From DATLBA01 sp035527275 (GTDB taxonomy: Bacteria; Planctomycetota; Phycisphaerae; FEN-1346), in the NCBI GenBank assembly GCA_035527275.1, contig DATLBA010000051.1, positions 1 to 24,893 of the forward strand: a stretch of DNA of 24,893 nt. Direction: 5' to 3'. The notes under the pieces are model-generated. The model made no database searches. It saw only the letters and a list, made by a program, of their open reading frames with translations, and had not been told where the DNA came from. Within the stretch, counting starts at the first letter, position 1. Every line of letters starts with the position of its first letter. Position numbers and translations under genes: made by a program. Below, piece by piece: positions 1 to 7,980 of this stretch.

Positions 1-900
1 TTCGTCGAGTCTGCTTTCGGCCTGTCCAAGCTTTTCCGAGCTTTCCGGAAACAGCCGGGCTAGGGCCGACAGGCTGGCCCGGGCGCTCGCTATATGTTTC
101 AGTTGGTCGTCCGTCAGGGGAAAAACGTCGTTGCCTCGATCACCAACGTACCATTCGTTCTTGGTAAACCGGGCCAACGCCCGGCGCGCTTCAAACAAGC
201 GCCAATAGTACAACTCCCGGCACATGGTGCGTCCCATGTAAGTGTCAGGATTGTCTTTGAGAAACACCCGCGCAGCCCGTGCCCGCAAGGTTTCAGCCGG
301 ATGCTCATCCAGACATCCTATTCGACGGACATCACCCTGCAAGAACTCGACGCTACCCCACGTGAATTTTGGTGGAACGTACGCCTTAGACGCAGCGACA
401 CGCGCCTTTTCCCAGTAGGCCCAGTCTCGCCAGGGGGACTTCCGAGCGGGGTCAATCAGTTTGTCCAAGAATGGCTCGCTCGTGAGTATGCTCCCCGCGT
501 GGCACACATGCGCATATTTCAGGGTGGCTAAAATGACAAGGTCCGCGTCGCTTGGCTCCTTTGGGGCCTCAAGGCGGCCCAGATCCTTAGCGACCGATGT
601 CTTCCATTCCGAAACAGTCAGATGTTGACCACGTGTCTGGACATATGCGTGGCGCATCAGCGCCAGGCATCTATGGACTTCGGGCCCCGGCTTCTCTGAC
701 CGCACGGCGCTCTGGATCATCTCGAAGGCGCTCTGATACTCGCCTTGGTAGTAGAGTTGAAGACCCTTATAGAGGCACCGCTCCCAGGTCGTATCTGCGT
801 TCTCATGCCAGCGCGAAGACGGCAGTGCCGCTGCCGCGGTGGCCGCCACAAGCATGAATCCAATGACGACCCACATCGCTCGTCTCTCGAGTGCCGCCAT
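1..900 (-). CDS. Secreted/membrane-anchored protein of unknown function, 3' end beyond window
   Basis: The minus frame from ATG at 900 stays open for 300 codons to base 1 without a stop, so the gene continues past the left edge. A GGAG-type ribosome site (AAAGGAGAG) lies about 8 nt before the ATG. The N-terminus has a hydrophobic stretch (about residues 9-26, WVVIGFMLVAATAAAAL) that fits a signal peptide. The rest is helix-rich, with a TPR-like segment near residues 44-68 (GLQLYYQGEYQSAFEMIQSA). It resembles the gene at 1150-2103: both have a DADLV/PADLV block followed by SPWxxWAxWxK and an AS pair (here residues 118-170). I do not recognise a named family. Export and tandem duplication are inferred. 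An internal ATG at 876 is a weaker start because the ribosome site favours 900. Confidence 0.75.
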   Translation of the reverse strand, partial: MAALERRAMWVVIGFMLVAATAAAALPSSRWHENADTTWERCLYKGLQLYYQGEYQSAFEMIQSAVRSEKPGPEVHRCLALMRHAYVQTRGQHLTVSEWKTSVAKDLGRLEAPKEPSDADLVILATLKYAHVCHAGSILTSEPFLDKLIDPARKSPWRDWAYWEKARVAASKAYVPPKFTWGSVEFLQGDVRRIGCLDEHPAETLRARAARVFLKDNPDTYMGRTMCRELYYWRLFEARRALARFTKNEWYVGDRGNDVFPLTDDQLKHIASARASLSALARLFPESSEKLGQAESRLDE

Positions 901-937
901 TTTTTCGCTCTCCTTTCTCCTGTTGTTCAACTTTTGC

Positions 938-1120
938 TTAATAGTCCTTCTGCTTTTCCAGGGAACGCCGGATGGATTCTGCAGCGCCTCGCCCCTCGCT
1001 TGCCCCCCGGGACACAACTTCCGCCGCTGCAAGGAGTTCCATGCTACCGACCCCGCGCGCGGCGGGCGGCTGGAAGAAATCCCTTTCGACCCGCTTCCGA
1101 CTTGACGGAGACTTGCTCAT
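938..1120 (-). CDS. Possible small protein (60 aa), doubtful
   Basis: A 60-codon frame fits between its minus-strand neighbours: it starts 29 nt after the stop of the upstream gene (1150) and stops 37 nt before the ATG at 900. The product is basic at the N-terminus and ends in a plausible amphipathic helix (SIRRSLEKQKDY). No convincing ribosome site precedes the ATG; a GGGG tract lies about 10 nt upstream. I recognise no family. The packing favours a gene; the weak start and high GC make a chance frame equally likely. Confidence 0.3.
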   Translation of the reverse strand: MSKSPSSRKRVERDFFQPPAARGVGSMELLAAAEVVSRGASEGRGAAESIRRSLEKQKDY

Positions 1121-1149
1121 AGATGGGTGTCCCCAAAATTACCCCAAGG

Positions 1150-2103
1150 TCAAGATCGCCCTTGTTTTGAAACCGGTTGTCGTACGCCCTTATCGAACGT
1201 CTGCTTGTCCACAGGAATCTCGTCCGGGAGCACCACGCCCCTTTTCCGAAGGTCCTCGAAAAACTCCCATACGATTTTTTTCGGACTACCGCAGAGCGTA
1301 TCCAAGAATTCGAGTAACCGCCGCTCCAACCGTACCCAGTCAGGCCGTACCCCGTCAGGCGATAAGACCTCCGGGCTCTTGACACCGGACAACGCGCCGG
1401 CCGCCTCGAGGTCTCGGGAATACTCGATACACTCCGCCGCATGACGGGTATAGGCCCACGCTGTTTGGCAAAGAACGAAAATCTTCCACTTCTGCATAAT
1501 CGCGCTCTCGTCCGGCCGGAAAGTCACAATCTCGCAGGAAACCAGGCTCCGGGTAAGGCGAAGAAGGCCAAGTGAATGCCCCGCCTTGAGTACTTCGCTT
1601 TGAGCGTCGGAAGCCTCCGTTTCCACCTTTTTCCACCGCGCCCATCCTGTCCAAGGTGACTCTGGGTGTCGCGTGACGATGGCCTGCAAGTAGGGCCTTA
1701 TGTCGACGGGGCGCTCGCGTACGGGTAGCAAGACGGCGAGCTTGACCAGATCTGCCGGCGACTTTTCATCTTTGTTTTGTAGTTCGCGGATCCTTGCTTC
1801 GGCCTTCTTGCTGTGACCAAGCGGGATCGGGCTTTTCATGGCCAGGTCGAAGCACGTCCTATAAAGCGGCAAATATAAGTAGCAGTTGTCCGTTGGCTCG
1901 GTCTTATCAAGAGCCCGATCTAGTCGTTCATACGCCTGCGCCGCCTTACCCTGAATCAATTCATAGAGCGCAATGTAAAATGCGTCGTCCATGCTGCCAA
2001 CGCCGGGGGTGGTGCCCCGTGCGACCCCTTGGCCGACACAGGAGATCGCCAACAGAGCTACCAGCAAACCACAGCGTCCAAGATGTAAGCAGTCCGTAAG
2101 CAT
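1150..2103 (-). CDS. Secreted helical-repeat protein of unknown function
   Basis: This 317-residue protein begins with a clear export signal (GLLVALLAISCVGQGVA, about residues 12-28). The ATG at 2103 is preceded by GAGGAG with 8 nt spacing. Residues 40-70 look like a TPR-type helical pair (ALYELIQGKAAQAYERLDRA). A middle block (KSPADLVKLAVL, then SPWTGWARWKKVETEAS) matches the equivalent block of the neighbouring protein encoded at 1-900, so the two are paralogues. No catalytic motif is visible. Codon usage here is more mixed (more A/T-ending codons) than in the metabolic genes to the right, consistent with an accessory region. A periplasmic or surface role is inferred from the signal peptide only. 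Confidence 0.75.
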   Translation of the reverse strand: MLTDCLHLGRCGLLVALLAISCVGQGVARGTTPGVGSMDDAFYIALYELIQGKAAQAYERLDRALDKTEPTDNCYLYLPLYRTCFDLAMKSPIPLGHSKKAEARIRELQNKDEKSPADLVKLAVLLPVRERPVDIRPYLQAIVTRHPESPWTGWARWKKVETEASDAQSEVLKAGHSLGLLRLTRSLVSCEIVTFRPDESAIMQKWKIFVLCQTAWAYTRHAAECIEYSRDLEAAGALSGVKSPEVLSPDGVRPDWVRLERRLLEFLDTLCGSPKKIVWEFFEDLRKRGVVLPDEIPVDKQTFDKGVRQPVSKQGRS

Positions 2104-2591
2104 GGCCTTGTCTCCTCAGTTCTTAAGTTCCGGGGACACATTACTTAATTGCTTTGGCAGTTGGCCTTCGGCTTCGGGCCGGGTTTCTGTTCCTGGAGCC
2201 GGGGGCCCACATCGTCCCGCCCCGATCGGGGCGTCGATGCTCTGCAGGATGGGATATCGGATGCTGTTTGGCTGCATGGTTGTAGTATATGGCCTCGTGG
2301 GGGGTGAGTTCAAAATAATTGCATTGGACGCCAAGGGGCCGGTTGGCGTGCGTGCGGGGTGGGCCAAGAGTTTTGGATTTCTGATTTTCGATTGCCGATC
2401 CCTCGACTTCGCTCGGGACAAGTTTTGGATCCTTCGGCTGCGCTCCGCGGAGGGTGCACCTAAGAGGCTCAGGACAGGTTTTCGATTGGGACGGCAACGG
2501 CGAACGCCGAACATCCAACGTTCAACGTTGACGGAAACGGCTTACGGTTTCCTCCTCGGCGTGCGTCGGCGCGCCGCCACGTGGAACGTCG
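2104..2591. repeat. Gene-free region with intergenic repeat-like segments
   Basis: No frame here looks like a real protein. The stretch is a patchwork of motifs that I associate, from memory, with dispersed intergenic repeats in environmental bacterial genomes. They are a TTAAG/CTTAA-flanked block around GGGGACACATTA (2122-2150), a perfect 14-bp palindrome GCCCCGATCGGGGC (2219-2232), a block around CCCTCGACTTCGCTCGGGAC (2400-2419), and CATCCAACGTTCAACGTT (2512-2529). The promoter at 2284-2313 also lies here. Whether these are true multicopy repeats cannot be tested within this window. Confidence 0.4.
2284..2313 (-). promoter_or_regulatory. Sigma-70-like promoter for the 1150-2103 gene
   Basis: On the minus strand, TTGAAC (2308-2313) and TATACT (2284-2289) are separated by 18 nt. 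Transcription would start near 2277 and give a leader of about 170 nt before the ATG at 2103. Confidence 0.5.
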
Positions 2592-3548
2592 CTACAGTTT
2601 TTTGCTGGGTTGTGTTGGTCGGTCCGGCTTCGGTGCCGCCTCGTCACCGGCCTTTTTCGGGGGAACCTCAAGCAAGGGGGTCGGGGCGAACTCGCTCGTC
2701 AGGTAGAGGGTCTTCCCGTCCGGGCCGTAGCAGATCGATTCGCCCTGGCGGCGTTTGGGCATGGCGATCTTACGAGGCTTGCGGCCGAAGGCGGCCGACC
2801 ACTTCTCTTTCGGGCCGCGGACGTACTCGTAGGCGTCGCCGTAGGTCAGGACGACGGCCCGGCTCCCGTCCGGCGAGATGTCCATCGCCGTCGGCGCAGA
2901 GATGGTCAGCGCCGCGATCGCCTTGGCGACGAGGGGCTCTCGTGTCGGCCTCTTCGGCCACGGCAGCGCGTAAACCTTGGCCCGGTCGGCCTTGCTCGCA
3001 AGCAGGATGGTGCCGCTCGTCGGATCGATGGCGACCGACTCGCAGTCGCGCGGGCCGTCGTCGTAGGTGAAGAGGATCGTCTGGGCGACCCTGACGGTCG
3101 CGTCGGCGGGTCGGCTCTTGGTGCCGACCGGCGGCTCGGGGACGATGTAGAGGGCGCAGGTCTTGCGGCGGCGGTTGTTGTCGCCGACATCGCCAAGGAG
3201 AAGGAAACCCAGGCCGCGCGACTGGAAGGAGGCCATGTCTTCCCAGTCGTGTGCCTTGGCGCCCGAGACGGTGACGGTGCCGAGATGCTCGCCCTGGGGG
3301 CCGAAGGCGAAGAGGCGCGGCCCGTCGCCCGAGTCGTTGTGGGTCCAGAAGACGTTCGCCGTGCGGCGTCCGCAGGCGAGGCCGCTGCTCTCGGTGATCT
3401 GACGGTTGGCGAGGGTGGCGATCTGGCGGCCTTCGGCGTATTCGACGGGCGCGGGGTCGGCGGTCTCGTCCGCTCCGGGCGCCGCGAAAGCAAGCGCCGC
3501 CACGAGAGGCGCAAAGACGATCCACGTCATGATCCGGTAAGGTGACAT
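2592..3548 (-). CDS. Secreted beta-propeller-like protein
   Basis: The 318-residue protein starts with a signal peptide (TWIVFAPLVAALAFAAPGA, residues 8-26). Repeated strand patterns of the form xIDPTSGTILLASK, MDISPDGSRAVVLTY and CYGPDGKTLYLTSE, together with SSGLACGRRTANVFWTHNDSG near the N-terminus, are typical of propeller folds of the NHL, SdiA-regulated or esterase-like phytase kind. The tail is Pro/Lys-rich (PPKKAGDEAAPKPDRP). No complete catalytic set is recognisable, so a binding or hydrolytic role is left open. ATG 3548 gives the full signal peptide; ATG 3530 (MTWIVF) is a possible alternative, and neither has a strong ribosome site. The gene is divergent from the hom operon. Confidence 0.75.
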   Translation of the reverse strand: MSPYRIMTWIVFAPLVAALAFAAPGADETADPAPVEYAEGRQIATLANRQITESSGLACGRRTANVFWTHNDSGDGPRLFAFGPQGEHLGTVTVSGAKAHDWEDMASFQSRGLGFLLLGDVGDNNRRRKTCALYIVPEPPVGTKSRPADATVRVAQTILFTYDDGPRDCESVAIDPTSGTILLASKADRAKVYALPWPKRPTREPLVAKAIAALTISAPTAMDISPDGSRAVVLTYGDAYEYVRGPKEKWSAAFGRKPRKIAMPKRRQGESICYGPDGKTLYLTSEFAPTPLLEVPPKKAGDEAAPKPDRPTQPSKKL

Positions 3549-3656
3549 TCTGAGCCCTGAGCGTTTTCGCTATTGTAAACACTTTCGCCGGATGGAGGGC
3601 GCGGAAATTCGGGCGAGACGGGAGGCCCGCGAGGCGGTGGGCGCCGGCTTTTTCGC

Positions 3657-3685
3657 TTGATGGAGGGCGCGGCCCGGCGTATCTT
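3657..3685 (+). promoter_or_regulatory. Likely promoter of the hom operon
   Basis: TTGATG (3657-3662) and TATCTT (3680-3685) are spaced by 17 nt. Transcription would begin near 3692, leaving a leader of roughly 78 nt before the hom ATG at 3770. A hairpin follows at once (3693-3725). Confidence 0.45.
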
Positions 3686-3692
3686 CGCCGTG

Positions 3693-3725
3693 CACTGGCG
3701 GGTCCCTGCGCAGCAGGGACCAGTG
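3693..3725 (+). promoter_or_regulatory. Strong hairpin in hom leader
   Basis: GGTCCCTGC (3701-3709) and GCAGGGACC (3713-3721) form a perfect 9-bp stem with a GCA loop. An outer CACT/AGTG pairing (3693-3696 with 3722-3725) extends it across a bulge. It lies at the predicted 5' end of the hom-apgM-lysC mRNA. It has no T-run, so it is not a simple terminator. A role in mRNA stability or regulation is inference. Confidence 0.45.
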
Positions 3726-3769
3726 GCACCCTTCTTGAGAGAATCTTACCCTTGGCGCCGGAGGGCGTT

Positions 3770-5095
3770 ATGGAAACCGTGGGTGTAGCGGTCATCGGAT
3801 TCGGCACGGTCGGCACGGGAGTCGTGCGGCTCCTGCTGGGGGATTCAGCGCGCCTCGAGCAGGCGGCCGGGGTGCGTCTGGCCCTTCGACACGTGTGCGA
3901 CGTGGACCTCGAACGCCCGCGCGACGTCGAGGTGCCGAAGAACCTGTTGACGGACGACCTTGAGCGCATCCTCTCGGACTCCGAGACGCAGATTGCCGTC
4001 GAGACCGTCGGGGGAACCACCGCGGCCGTGGACATCATGAAGCGGCTGCTGGCGGCGGGAAAGGACGTGGTGACGGCGAACAAGGCGGCGTTGGCGGAGC
4101 GCGGCCGTGAACTCTTCGAGGCGGCCCGCCAGGCGGGGCGGTCGATCAGTTTCGAGGCGTCCTGTGCTGCGGGCATCCCCGTCATCCGGGCGATTCGCGA
4201 CGGCCTCATCGCCAACCGAATCACCAGCCTGATGGGTATCCTGAACGGGACCTCGAACTTCGTCCTGACCGAGATGTCCGCGACGGGCGAAGGGTACGCC
4301 GAGGCCCTAGCCCAGGCCCAAGCAAAAGGGTATGCCGAGCCGGACCCGACGCTGGATGTCTCGGGGGAGGACGCGCGGCACAAACTGGCGATTCTGGCCG
4401 GTCTGGCCTTCGGGGCCGAGGTGCGCATCGAGGACGTTTACGTCGAAGGCATCGAAGGGATTGACTCATCGGATATTCTCTACGGGAAGCAACTGGGCTA
4501 CGTCCTGAAACTGCTTGCCATCGGGCGATGCGCGGACGGGGCGCTCAGCCTGCGGGTGCATCCGACGTTCGTGCCGGCGGGAAGCGCGCTGGCGACCGTC
4601 GGGGGCGCCAACAACGCGGTCCTGGTGACCGGCGACGCGGTTGGCGATACGCTCTACGTAGGTCCCGGTGCGGGCCGGATGCCGACGGCGAGCAGTATCG
4701 TGGCCGACATCGTGGATGCCGCGCTGGGCCGCGCGCGGACCACCTTTGAGCACGTGGCCTGGCTGGCGGGTCGGTGCGAGGCGGCGACGATGCGCCCGAT
4801 TCAGGACGTTCAGACGCGCTACTATCTGCGCTTCGACGTGGTGGACCGGCCGGGGGTGCTGGCAGACATCGCGGGCGTCCTCGGGGAACACGCGATTAGC
4901 ATCGCGTCGGTGCTTCAGCACGAGTCGCCGAACCCCGAATCGGTGCCGCTTGTGATTGCGACGCATCTGGCGCGCGAGGGGAACGTGGCGGCGGCCATGG
5001 AAGAGATTCAGCACCTGCCGACCGTCACGGGTCGGAGCGTGCGGATCCGGATGCTGGAAGGGCCGGAGGCGGGCGAAGGGGAGGCGGTCGCGTGA
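3770..5095 (+). CDS. hom: Homoserine dehydrogenase
   Basis: This enzyme reduces aspartate semialdehyde to homoserine with NAD(P)H, the entry to threonine and methionine synthesis. The 441-residue protein has the nucleotide-binding GFGTVG (10-15), VVTANKAAL (about 101-109), the substrate-site block ILNGTSNFVLTEM (157-169) and DVSGEDARHK, whose Lys205 is the expected catalytic lysine. A C-terminal ACT domain (about 350-425, starting YYLRFDVVDRPGVLADIAGVL) suggests threonine feedback. Length is normal for ACT-containing bacterial forms. ATG 3770 is chosen because GGAGGG lies 4 nt upstream; an in-frame TTG at 3752 would add six residues. It heads an operon and overlaps the next gene by 4 bp (GTGA). 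Confidence 0.95.
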   Translation: METVGVAVIGFGTVGTGVVRLLLGDSARLEQAAGVRLALRHVCDVDLERPRDVEVPKNLLTDDLERILSDSETQIAVETVGGTTAAVDIMKRLLAAGKDVVTANKAALAERGRELFEAARQAGRSISFEASCAAGIPVIRAIRDGLIANRITSLMGILNGTSNFVLTEMSATGEGYAEALAQAQAKGYAEPDPTLDVSGEDARHKLAILAGLAFGAEVRIEDVYVEGIEGIDSSDILYGKQLGYVLKLLAIGRCADGALSLRVHPTFVPAGSALATVGGANNAVLVTGDAVGDTLYVGPGAGRMPTASSIVADIVDAALGRARTTFEHVAWLAGRCEAATMRPIQDVQTRYYLRFDVVDRPGVLADIAGVLGEHAISIASVLQHESPNPESVPLVIATHLAREGNVAAAMEEIQHLPTVTGRSVRIRMLEGPEAGEGEAVA

Positions 5096-6279
5096 AATAC
5101 GCCATCGTGATCCCGGACGGAGCGGCAGATCGGCCGGTCGAGGCGCTCGGCGGCCGCACGCCGCTCGAGGTGGCCCGCCTGCCGCATATGGACCGGATTG
5201 CGGCCGAAGGACGCCTGGGGACCGTGCGGACCGTCCCGCCCGGGATGTCGCCGGGAAGCGACGTGGCAATCCTCAGTCTCCTGGGCTACGACCCGAGGAA
5301 ATCCTATACCGGACGGGCGCCGCTCGAGGCGGTGGCGCGCGACATTCCGATCGGCGAAAACGATTGGGTCTTTCGATGCAACTTCGTGACGGTGGTGGAC
5401 GAGGAGATGGTGGATTATTCGGCCGGCCACATTACGACGAAGGAAGCCGGGGTCCTCATCGGCGCGCTTCAGGAGGCGCTGGGCTCGGACGAAGTGCAGT
5501 TTCACGCAGGCGTCGGATACCGGCACCTGGTGGTCGTGCACGGGGCGACGTTCAAGGTGCGTTCGGTCGCGCCGCACGACATCATGGGCCGGCCGATTAA
5601 GAAGTTCCTGCCGCGAGGAAAGAACGCCAAGCGGCTGAAGGAACTGATGGAAGCGTCACGCGCGGTGCTGGCCGAGCATCCGGTGAACCGGGTGCGGCGG
5701 GACCTGGGGGAACGGTGCGCGACACAGGTGTGGCTCTGGGGCGAGGGACAGCGGCCCGCCCTGCCCTCGTTCAAGGAGCGCTGGGGACTGGCGGGCGCGG
5801 CCATCACGGCGGTGGACCTGGTGCGGGGCATCGCGATGCTCATCGGATGGGACGTGATTGAGGTCGAGGGGGCGACGGGCTATTACGACACGAACTACGC
5901 CGGAAAGGGGCGGGCGGCGGTCGAAGCGCTGGCGGACCACGACCTGGTCCTGGTGCACGTCGAAGCGCCGGACGAGGCCAGCCACAACGGGGAGCCGCAC
6001 GAAAAGGTCCGGGCGCTGGAGGCGATCGACGCGGAAATCGTCGGGCCGCTCGTCGAGGCGTTGGCGGAGGGCGGCGAGGATTGGCGAATCCTCGTATCGC
6101 CGGACCACGAGACGCCGATTGACCTCAGGACACACGACGTCGGGCCGGTTCCGTTCGCGATGATGGGCAAGGGGCTTGAGCCCCTTCGAGGCGGCGCGAT
6201 GACCGAAGCGCAGGGTCGCGCGGCCGGGTTCCACGTGGACGTCGGGCACGAGTTGATGGAATACTTCTTGACGCGGTAG
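5092..6279 (+). CDS. Phosphoglycerate-mutase-family (ApgM-like) protein, probable homoserine kinase
   Basis: The 395-residue protein belongs to the archaeal-type cofactor-independent phosphoglycerate mutase family of the alkaline phosphatase superfamily. Visible are the metal-binding IPDGAADRP (7-15), the SPGSDVAILSLLGYDP block (53-68) with the likely nucleophile Ser56, and the C-terminal VSPDHETP and RTHDVGPVPFAM metal sites. A subgroup of this family is annotated as a proposed homoserine kinase because it sits in threonine operons. Here it lies between hom, with a 4-bp overlap (GTG start at 5092), and lysC, and no thrB is seen. Phosphorylation of homoserine is therefore the best guess; phosphoglycerate mutase activity is the alternative. 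The GTG start is forced by the coupling with hom. Confidence 0.85.
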   Translation: MKYAIVIPDGAADRPVEALGGRTPLEVARLPHMDRIAAEGRLGTVRTVPPGMSPGSDVAILSLLGYDPRKSYTGRAPLEAVARDIPIGENDWVFRCNFVTVVDEEMVDYSAGHITTKEAGVLIGALQEALGSDEVQFHAGVGYRHLVVVHGATFKVRSVAPHDIMGRPIKKFLPRGKNAKRLKELMEASRAVLAEHPVNRVRRDLGERCATQVWLWGEGQRPALPSFKERWGLAGAAITAVDLVRGIAMLIGWDVIEVEGATGYYDTNYAGKGRAAVEALADHDLVLVHVEAPDEASHNGEPHEKVRALEAIDAEIVGPLVEALAEGGEDWRILVSPDHETPIDLRTHDVGPVPFAMMGKGLEPLRGGAMTEAQGRAAGFHVDVGHELMEYFLTR

Positions 6280-6287
6280 GCTCCCCT

Positions 6288-7514
6288 ATGGGCATCATCG
6301 TTCAGAAATTCGGCGGGACGAGCGTGGCGACCGCCGACCTCATCCGGCGTGCGGCGGGGCGCGCCGTCCGCGCCAAGGAAGCGGGCAATCACGTGGTCGT
6401 CGTGGTCTCGGCGCAGGGCAAGACGACGGACGAACTCATTGCGCTGGCGCACGAGATTAGCGAGCGTCCGGACCCGCGGGAACTCGACCAGTTGGTTTCC
6501 ACGGGCGAACAGATTTCGATTGCGCTGATGGCGATGGCGATTCACGCCGCAGGGCACGGGGCGATCAGTTTCACAGCCGGGCAGGTGGGCCTCATTACCG
6601 ATTCGGTTCACACGAAGGCGCGGATTCAGGGCGTCGATGCGCAGCGAATCCAGGAGGAGTTCGCCCGGGGGAACATCGTCATCGTCGCCGGGTTCCAGGG
6701 TGTGGATGCCCAACAGAACGTCACGACGCTTGGCCGGGGCGGCAGCGACACGACGGCGGTGGCGTTGGCGGCCGTGCTCCGGGCCGACGTCTGCGAGATT
6801 TACACCGACGTGGACGGTGTGTTCACGGCCGACCCGCGCCTCGTACCGGCCGCCCGGAAGATGGACGAAATTGCGTGCGACGAGATGCTGGAACTGGCGA
6901 GCCTCGGCGCGGACGTCATGCACAGCCGCGCCGTCGAATTCGGAAAGAAATACGACATTCCGATCCACGTGCGCTCGAGCCTGACCGACGCGCCGGGGAC
7001 AATGATTCTCGAGGAGGTCAGCGCCATGGAAGCCATCACGGTTCGCGGAGCCGCCCTGACGAAGGACCTGGCGAAGGTGACGATTCGAAGCGTGCCGGAC
7101 CAGCCGGGTGTGGCGGCGAGGATATTTCACGAGATTGCGGCCGCCGGTGTGGCCGTGGATGACATCATCCAGAACGTCAGCCGCGAAGGAGCCACCGACG
7201 TGAGTTTCACGGTTGCGGCAGACGACCTTCCCGCGCTGGTCGAAACCGCCGAGGGGCTGCTCGCAAAACTCGGCGCCCAGGACGTGGTCACCGACGACGG
7301 GGTGTCCAAGGTAAGTGTGGTGGGAGTCGGGATGCGGACGCACACGGGCGTCGCGGAGAAGATGTTCAAGGCCCTGGCCGACGCCGGAGTTAACATTCAG
7401 ATGATTTCGACGAGCGAGATCAAGATTTCCTGTATCATCGACCGCGCCTCGGCCGAGAAGGCCCTGCGCGTGGTGCACGAGGCGTTCGACCTGGGCGGCG
7501 AAGCCTCGGCGTGA
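6288..7514 (+). CDS. lysC: Aspartate kinase
   Basis: This enzyme phosphorylates aspartate, the first step toward lysine, threonine and methionine. The 408-residue protein shows KFGGTS (7-12), the VSTGEQIS segment (about 70-77), GRGGSDTTAVALAA (about 150-163) and YTDVDGVFTADPR in the kinase domain. Two C-terminal ACT domains follow (about 265-400; DQPGVAARIFHEIA and MFKALADAGVNIQMIS), typical of feedback-inhibited monofunctional enzymes. It begins 8 nt after the previous stop with no strong ribosome site, so it is probably translationally coupled. With hom and the PGM-like gene it encodes two enzymes of the aspartate branch plus the likely kinase; aspartate-semialdehyde dehydrogenase and threonine synthase are not in the window. 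Confidence 0.96.
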   Translation: MGIIVQKFGGTSVATADLIRRAAGRAVRAKEAGNHVVVVVSAQGKTTDELIALAHEISERPDPRELDQLVSTGEQISIALMAMAIHAAGHGAISFTAGQVGLITDSVHTKARIQGVDAQRIQEEFARGNIVIVAGFQGVDAQQNVTTLGRGGSDTTAVALAAVLRADVCEIYTDVDGVFTADPRLVPAARKMDEIACDEMLELASLGADVMHSRAVEFGKKYDIPIHVRSSLTDAPGTMILEEVSAMEAITVRGAALTKDLAKVTIRSVPDQPGVAARIFHEIAAAGVAVDDIIQNVSREGATDVSFTVAADDLPALVETAEGLLAKLGAQDVVTDDGVSKVSVVGVGMRTHTGVAEKMFKALADAGVNIQMISTSEIKISCIIDRASAEKALRVVHEAFDLGGEASA

Positions 7515-7563
7515 GCCGAACGAGGCCCGTCCACCCACCCAACCGGCTTCGATGCTTTTTGCT

Positions 7564-7593
7564 TTGACCGCCCGCAAGCCCCGAACCTATAAT
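7564..7593 (+). promoter_or_regulatory. Sigma-70-like promoter for FTR-trxA
   Basis: TTGACC (7564-7569) and a perfect TATAAT (7588-7593) are 18 nt apart, 38 nt before the FTR start codon. This is one of the best promoter matches in the window and separates the redox pair from the lysC operon. Confidence 0.7.
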
Positions 7594-7630
7594 CTACGCG
7601 ACGCACAGTCCCGGAAAGGTCGGCGGCGAG

Positions 7631-7939
7631 ATGGCGGACGAGGCAAGTGAAAACGAGGCGTTTCGCAAAGAGATTGCCGAACGCATTCGGAAGCACGTCG
7701 CCGAAACCGAGTGCCGCCTGAATCCAAACGAGAAGATCGCTAACGCGCTGATTGACGCCCTCGTCAAGCGAAAGGTCAAGTTCGGCGACTATTACTGCCC
7801 GTGCCGCGTCGTGACGGGTGACCCGGATCGCGACCTGCCGAACGTATGTCCATGTGAGGCACACGAAGGGGAGATCGCCAGGACGGGCAAGTGTCAATGC
7901 GGCTTGTTTGTCGGCAAGACGGTAGGTGGCAACCACTAG
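7631..7939 (+). CDS. Ferredoxin:thioredoxin reductase catalytic subunit, variant
   Basis: This 102-residue protein matches the FTR catalytic (beta) chain, which passes electrons from ferredoxin through a [4Fe-4S] cluster to a disulfide that reduces thioredoxin. The signature is present as CPC (56-58), CPC (73-75) and a third pair at 88-90, within YYCPCRVVTGDPDRDLPNV and GKCQCGLFVG. The family usually reads CHC at the third position; here it is CQC (Gln89, codon CAA at 7895-7897), so the histidine implicated in cluster and disulfide chemistry is absent. No variable (alpha) chain gene is nearby, as is normal for bacterial forms. The gene lies 41 bp upstream of trxA, its probable substrate, behind a strong promoter. 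Start ATG 7631 has GGAAAGG further upstream. Confidence 0.88.
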   Translation: MADEASENEAFRKEIAERIRKHVAETECRLNPNEKIANALIDALVKRKVKFGDYYCPCRVVTGDPDRDLPNVCPCEAHEGEIARTGKCQCGLFVGKTVGGNH

Positions 7940-7980
7940 GGCAACCGTATTCCGAGCGAAGAGCCAGAACGGAGACAATC

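Noticed and set aside
3722..3735. TGGCACC in the hom leader, resembling a T-box antiterminator bulge
   Set aside because: The leader is only about 78 nt, too short for a T-box stem I with specifier loop, and the flanking bases do not fit the conserved box.
2770..4428. Long minus-strand open frame across the propeller gene and hom
   Set aside because: It is Arg/Pro/Ser-rich, overlaps two well-supported genes in other frames, and has no recognisable domain.
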